A stretch of 9,504 nt of DNA, from assembly GCA_002308235.1 (NCBI GenBank), contig DBVS01000129.1:1-9504 (forward strand). The letters run 5' to 3'. The notes under the pieces were generated by a model. That model searched no databases, had not been told where the DNA came from, and saw nothing but the letters and a program-made list of their open reading frames with translations. The translations under genes were made by a program, and so were the position numbers. The DNA comes from Lachnospiraceae bacterium UBA1258 (GTDB lineage: Bacteria > Bacillota > Clostridia > Lachnospirales > Lachnospiraceae). Every line of letters begins with the position of its first letter. Position 1 is the first letter of the stretch. Positions 6,192 through 9,504 of the stretch are shown here, in pieces.

Positions 6192-7253
6192 TTACAGTGC
6201 GTACAGTGTGTTGTCCGCGAAGTTAAGATATGCTTCGTCGCCAACCTTGTAGATCTTAGAGTTCTTCGGATTGTAATCCTGGATCTTTACAAGAGTGTCG
6301 CCCACCGCTACGTGGTAGTCCTGGTAAGGTCCCATGAAACAGGAGTAAACAACCTTAACCTTCAGCATTCCGGTATCGGAAAGTGAAGCGCCTTCGGGAC
6401 GGAGCACAACATTGCAGTCGCCGCCTACGGCAAGGGAACCGGTAGCGCACTTAACCTTGGAGCCGTTGATATTTACCATGTCCTGGGCATCAACCGTAGC
6501 CTTAAGGAAGTTTGCTTCGCCGATAAAGTCCGCAACAAACTGGTTGTTGGGATAGTAGTAAGCTTCCTGGGGAGTGGAGATCTGCTCAACAAGACCCTTG
6601 TTCATGATGATAACCTTGTCGGAGATAGCCATTGCTTCGCTCTGGTCGTGGGTTACGTAGATAGCGGTGATTCCTGCTTCCTGCTGGATACGTCTGATTT
6701 CGGTACGCATGGACACGCGAAGCTTTGCATCCAGGTTGGAAAGAGGTTCGTCAAAAAGAAGGACACCGGGCTCGATTACAAGCGCACGCGCCAGGGCAAC
6801 TCTTTGCTGCTGACCGCCGGAAAGCTGGTTGGTCATACGGTTTTCCATTCCCTGAAGTCCTACGAGATCGAGAATGTCCGTAACTTTTTTCTTTATTACG
6901 TTCTTGTCCATCTTACGGAGCTTAAGTCCGTAAGCTACGTTATCAAAGATGTTGTAGTGAGGTAAAAGCGCATAGCTCTGGAAAACCATGGCCGTATCTC
7001 TTTTGTTGGGGGTAAGAGCGTTGATGGGCTCATCTCCCAGATAGATCTCGCCCTCGTCCGGGCTTTCGAAACCGGCGATCATACGCAGAGTGGTGGTCTT
7101 TCCGCATCCGGAAGGTCCAAGGAGCGTTACGAAACTGCCGGGCTCGATCTCAAGATTTGCATCCTTAACGGCGTAAAAGTTCTTACCGGTCTTGGGGTCT
7201 TTGTAAATTTTCGATATGTGTTCAAGGCGTACGCCCTTTTTTTCTTTTGCCAT
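6192..7253 (-). CDS. ABC transporter ATPase, ferric-iron type (FbpC/PotA-like) with TOBE-like C-terminus
   Basis: Cytoplasmic ATP-hydrolysing subunit of the importer, 353 residues, the normal length for the FbpC/PotA/MalK group. Domain order: ABC domain about 8-240, then a TOBE-like C-terminal region to 353. Motifs are all intact: Walker A GPSGCGKT (46-53), Q-loop Gln92 in VFQSYALLPH, signature LSGGQQQRV (144-152), Walker B VLLFDE (164-169), D-loop SNLDAKLR and switch His202 in THDQSEAM. The start ATG (7251-7253) follows AAGGAGG with a 6-nt gap; that site overlaps the permease stop codon, and the two genes are 12 bp apart, so they are cotranscribed. FbpC-type, polyamine and 2-aminoethylphosphonate ATPases look alike, so the substrate rests on the binding protein and permease next door. 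The gene is followed at once by a strong terminator. Confidence 0.95.
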   Translation of the reverse strand: MAKEKKGVRLEHISKIYKDPKTGKNFYAVKDANLEIEPGSFVTLLGPSGCGKTTTLRMIAGFESPDEGEIYLGDEPINALTPNKRDTAMVFQSYALLPHYNIFDNVAYGLKLRKMDKNVIKKKVTDILDLVGLQGMENRMTNQLSGGQQQRVALARALVIEPGVLLFDEPLSNLDAKLRVSMRTEIRRIQQEAGITAIYVTHDQSEAMAISDKVIIMNKGLVEQISTPQEAYYYPNNQFVADFIGEANFLKATVDAQDMVNINGSKVKCATGSLAVGGDCNVVLRPEGASLSDTGMLKVKVVYSCFMGPYQDYHVAVGDTLVKIQDYNPKNSKIYKVGDEAYLNFADNTLYAL

Positions 7254-7265
7254 AATCTGCCTCCT

Positions 7266-8978
7266 TTATTCCTTAACCTTGATACGACGGCTGGTACCGA
7301 AATGTTTGATTATAAAGTTCATCAAAAGCACCGAACCGTAGGTGATGATTATCAGTATTGTCGCAAACGCGCAGGCTATACCGTAAGAGCCCTTTTCCGC
7401 AAATTCGTTGATCTGAACCGTGATAAGCAGATAAGAAGGCGTAACCAGCAGGATGATGGCGCTGATGGCGGTTATACTTCTGACAAAGGAAGTAACAAAG
7501 CCGCTTAAGAAGCTGTCCTTTATGAGGGGAAGCGTAACGGTCATGAATACCTTGAAGCTGTCCGCACCCATGTCATAAGCCGATTCCTCGATGCTCTTGT
7601 CGATCTGGCGAAGGGCCGAGATACCGCTTCTTGTTCCTGTGGGAAGGCTTCGAACCACGAATACGATCACCAGGATCACACCCGTTCCGTAAAGTCCCTG
7701 AAGGATACCGCTGCCGAAAAGTCCGCCCGAGAATCCGCGGATGTATCCGATACCCAGAACCGTTCCGGGAACCGCCATGGCAAGCATGGAAACCGCTTCG
7801 ATAAAGCCTTTTCCTTTGAACTTACGCTTAACAACCAGATAAGAAATGATCATTGAAAGCAATGCTGTGATGGGCGCCGCTATCAGTGACAGGACGAAAC
7901 TGTCCTTAAAGGCTTTTAAGCCCTTGTACTTTGTGAATACCAGTTTGATCCACTTGAAGGTCAGATGGAAATCGTAGCCCCAGGTCTTAAACATGGCGCC
8001 GAAGGGTACGCAGATATACATCATTATTACGAACAAAGCAAGTGCCGAGCACATGATGGTAAGGGGAAGTGTAACGCTCTTGTCGGTGATGAGCATTCTC
8101 TCGCGGGATGCTTTACCCGAAAGTGTTGCGGTACTCTTTCTCTCAAGATAATACTTCTGTACCACGAACATAAGAAGCGTGATAACCAAAAGCACCACCG
8201 CCATTGCCGCAGCGCCCTGTTTGTCGTAAGCACCCGTGATCTGTAGGTAGATGGTGGTTGCCAGCGTATCGTAGGAACCGCCGATGATCATGGGGTTTGC
8301 AAAGTCTGCGATGGATTCGATAAAGGTTACAAGGAACGCGTTTCCGAGACCGGGAAGGATAAGAGGGAAGGTAACCGTCATGAATACCTTGAATCTCGAA
8401 GCACCCATATCTCTTGCGGCTTCTTCCAGGGAAGGGTCGATGTTCTTTAAGAGACCTTTCATCATCATGTAGCAGACGGGGAAGAACGTAAGTGTCTGAA
8501 CTATGGTGATGCCCCAGAAACCGTAAACGCTGTTATCGTAGATCTTTAAAAGGAATCTGGTGATGATACCTGCTTTACCGAAAAGCATGATCATCGAAAG
8601 AGAAAGAACGAAGGGAGGAGAAACCACCGGAAGCATGGATACAACCTTGAACAGTCCCCCCATAAATTTCGTACGAAGCTTCACATATTCTTCGACGTAA
8701 GCAAACAGCAGTCCGATAAGGGCCGATGCTATACCTACCACAAAGCCGACCTTTAAGGTATTGGTAATGGCCTTTCTGAAGTTTGAAAGATCCATGACCC
8801 TCTTGAAGGTATCGAGCGTGAGGCCGTGATCGCCGATAAAGCTGTCAACCAGCAATATGGCAAGCGGATAAAGAATGAATACAGTCAAAAAAACGATCAA
8901 AAGCACTATGGTCGTCACCATTATGGGATCGCCCAGGAGCTTTTTCCTGTCAAGGCTGGCACTTTGACTCTTTGCCAT
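7266..8978 (-). CDS. Fused two-domain ABC permease, ferric-iron type (FbpB/AfuB-like)
   Basis: Inner-membrane channel of the importer, 570 residues, in which two permease domains are joined in one chain, as in FbpB/SfuB proteins. The first hydrophobic segment lies at about 20-45. Each half carries an ATPase-contacting EAA loop: EEAARDMGASRFKVFMTVTF (185-204) and EESAYDMGADSFKVFMTVTL (464-483), which are strikingly similar to each other. About six membrane segments per half can be counted, with a cytoplasmic charged linker around 278-302. I chose the start at MAKSQSASLD because AAGGAGG (8988-8994) lies 9 nt upstream. An in-frame ATG 19 codons earlier sits inside the terminator stem and is rejected. 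The gene lies between the binding protein gene, from which the terminator separates it, and the ATPase gene. Iron is the likely substrate by family, not proven. Confidence 0.94.
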   Translation of the reverse strand: MAKSQSASLDRKKLLGDPIMVTTIVLLIVFLTVFILYPLAILLVDSFIGDHGLTLDTFKRVMDLSNFRKAITNTLKVGFVVGIASALIGLLFAYVEEYVKLRTKFMGGLFKVVSMLPVVSPPFVLSLSMIMLFGKAGIITRFLLKIYDNSVYGFWGITIVQTLTFFPVCYMMMKGLLKNIDPSLEEAARDMGASRFKVFMTVTFPLILPGLGNAFLVTFIESIADFANPMIIGGSYDTLATTIYLQITGAYDKQGAAAMAVVLLVITLLMFVVQKYYLERKSTATLSGKASRERMLITDKSVTLPLTIMCSALALFVIMMYICVPFGAMFKTWGYDFHLTFKWIKLVFTKYKGLKAFKDSFVLSLIAAPITALLSMIISYLVVKRKFKGKGFIEAVSMLAMAVPGTVLGIGYIRGFSGGLFGSGILQGLYGTGVILVIVFVVRSLPTGTRSGISALRQIDKSIEESAYDMGADSFKVFMTVTLPLIKDSFLSGFVTSFVRSITAISAIILLVTPSYLLITVQINEFAEKGSYGIACAFATILIIITYGSVLLMNFIIKHFGTSRRIKVKE

Positions 8979-8987
8979 TTTCCATGT

Positions 8988-8994
8988 CCTCCTT
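8988..8994 (-). promoter_or_regulatory. Ribosome binding site deciding the permease start
   Basis: AAGGAGG on the minus strand, 9 nt before the ATG at 8976-8978. A nearer ATG (8983-8985) is out of frame and only 2 nt from this site. An earlier in-frame ATG lies within the upstream hairpin. Confidence 0.8.
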
Positions 8995-9009
8995 GTCTGA
9001 TGAACCGGT

Positions 9010-9043
9010 AAAAAAGGAGCGAATGCAGTCTGCATTCGCTCCC
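9010..9043 (-). terminator. Hairpin terminator between the substrate-binding protein and permease genes
   Basis: Perfect inverted repeat GGAGCGAATGCAG / CTGCATTCGCTCC (9016-9028 and 9030-9042 on the plus strand), forming at least 12 bp with a 3-nt loop. On the minus strand six U follow (9010-9015). It starts 15 nt after the binding protein stop codon and ends about 30 nt before the permease ATG. With no evident promoter in that gap, partial readthrough probably feeds the permease and ATPase. Confidence 0.93.
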
Positions 9044-9057
9044 TTAAAGATTAAAAA

Positions 9058-9504
9058 CTATTCTGTCTTGAAACGACCGTCTGCTGCAGATCCGAGTGCA
9101 GTCATAACTTCTTCAACATATTTTTTTATATTTGCCTTAGCATCTTCGAAGTCATAGTCCATAACGTTCTCGGGATCGAGACCGAAAGCTGCTGCCTGTT
9201 CGGGCTGCTTTGCGTTGTCGATTACCAGGAACTGGTAGGAACCGTTCTTTGCGCCGAGTTCTACGCACTCAGGGCTAAGAGCATATTCGATCCAAAGCTT
9301 TGCAGCGTTCTCGTGCTTGCAGCCCTTGAAGATCGCGGTTGCACCGATCTCGAAGGAAGTTCCCGATGAAGGGATGATAAGCTGGATGTTGCCGTATCCG
9401 TTGTCAACGATCTGGGTGATACCGTCATGAAGGAAACCGATACCTACTACACATTCGCCTGTGCCGACGTTCTTGGAAGGGCCGGAACCGGACTTGGTGT
9501 AAAC
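9058..9504 (-). CDS. ABC transporter substrate-binding protein, ferric-iron type, C-terminal 148 residues (partial)
   Basis: C-terminal part of the solute receptor of the importer; the N-terminus and any signal peptide lie beyond the right edge. The open frame reads VYTKSGSGPSKNVGTGECVV at the edge and ends GSAADGRFKTE. Stretches such as GECVVGIGFLHDG, then LIIPSSGTSFEIGATAIFKG and NAAKLWIEYALSPECVELGA, match the second lobe of FbpA/AfuA/FutA-type periplasmic-binding proteins, where a PSxGT(x)EIGA segment lines the ligand cleft. The iron-binding tyrosine pair usual in FbpA cannot be judged from this fragment, and 2-aminoethylphosphonate or other small-solute receptors share the fold. The gene is followed by a strong hairpin and then the cognate permease and ATPase genes. 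Confidence 0.88.
   Translation of the reverse strand, partial: VYTKSGSGPSKNVGTGECVVGIGFLHDGITQIVDNGYGNIQLIIPSSGTSFEIGATAIFKGCKHENAAKLWIEYALSPECVELGAKNGSYQFLVIDNAKQPEQAAAFGLDPENVMDYDFEDAKANIKKYVEEVMTALGSAADGRFKTE

Overview
The window is a run of seven genes, all on the minus strand, so they are read here from high to low coordinates. Gene families, strong AGGAGG-type ribosome binding sites, compact rho-independent terminators and a guanine riboswitch point to a Firmicute. Moderate GC content and the lipoprotein style fit a clostridial or Lachnospiraceae-like organism, but the taxon is an inference. No mobile element, CRISPR array, tRNA or rRNA was seen.

Region 1 (9504 to about 6150) is an ABC importer operon of the ferric-iron type: the C-terminal part of a substrate-binding protein (cut by the window edge), a hairpin terminator, a 570-residue permease with two fused transport domains, an ATPase with a C-terminal TOBE-like region, and a strong terminator. 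The family fits Fe(III) import (FbpABC/AfuABC type), but related systems carry other small solutes, so the substrate is not proven.

Region 2 (about 6130 to 3731) is a probable two-gene unit with its own candidate promoter: a 583-residue multi-spanning membrane protein resembling the DUF6044/GT-C-like group, then xpt (xanthine phosphoribosyltransferase) 16 bp downstream. No purine riboswitch precedes this pair.

Region 3 (about 3650 to 1) is a purine-controlled nucleoside importer. An AT-rich stretch and a promoter with a perfect TATAAT box lead into a roughly 150-nt leader holding a complete guanine-type purine riboswitch aptamer. It is followed by a BMP/PnrA-family lipoprotein, a hairpin terminator, a double-domain ATPase of the NupO/YufO/RbsA type, and the start of an overlapping permease gene (NupP/YufP type) that runs off the left edge.

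Regions 2 and 3 fit together as purine salvage: the riboswitch-controlled transporter would import purine nucleosides or bases, and Xpt would convert xanthine to XMP. The most interesting element is the riboswitch leader. It has no recognisable intrinsic terminator, but it has an anti-Shine-Dalgarno segment just after the aptamer, suggesting control of translation. I found no clearly undescribed system; the membrane protein coupled to xpt is the least explained gene.
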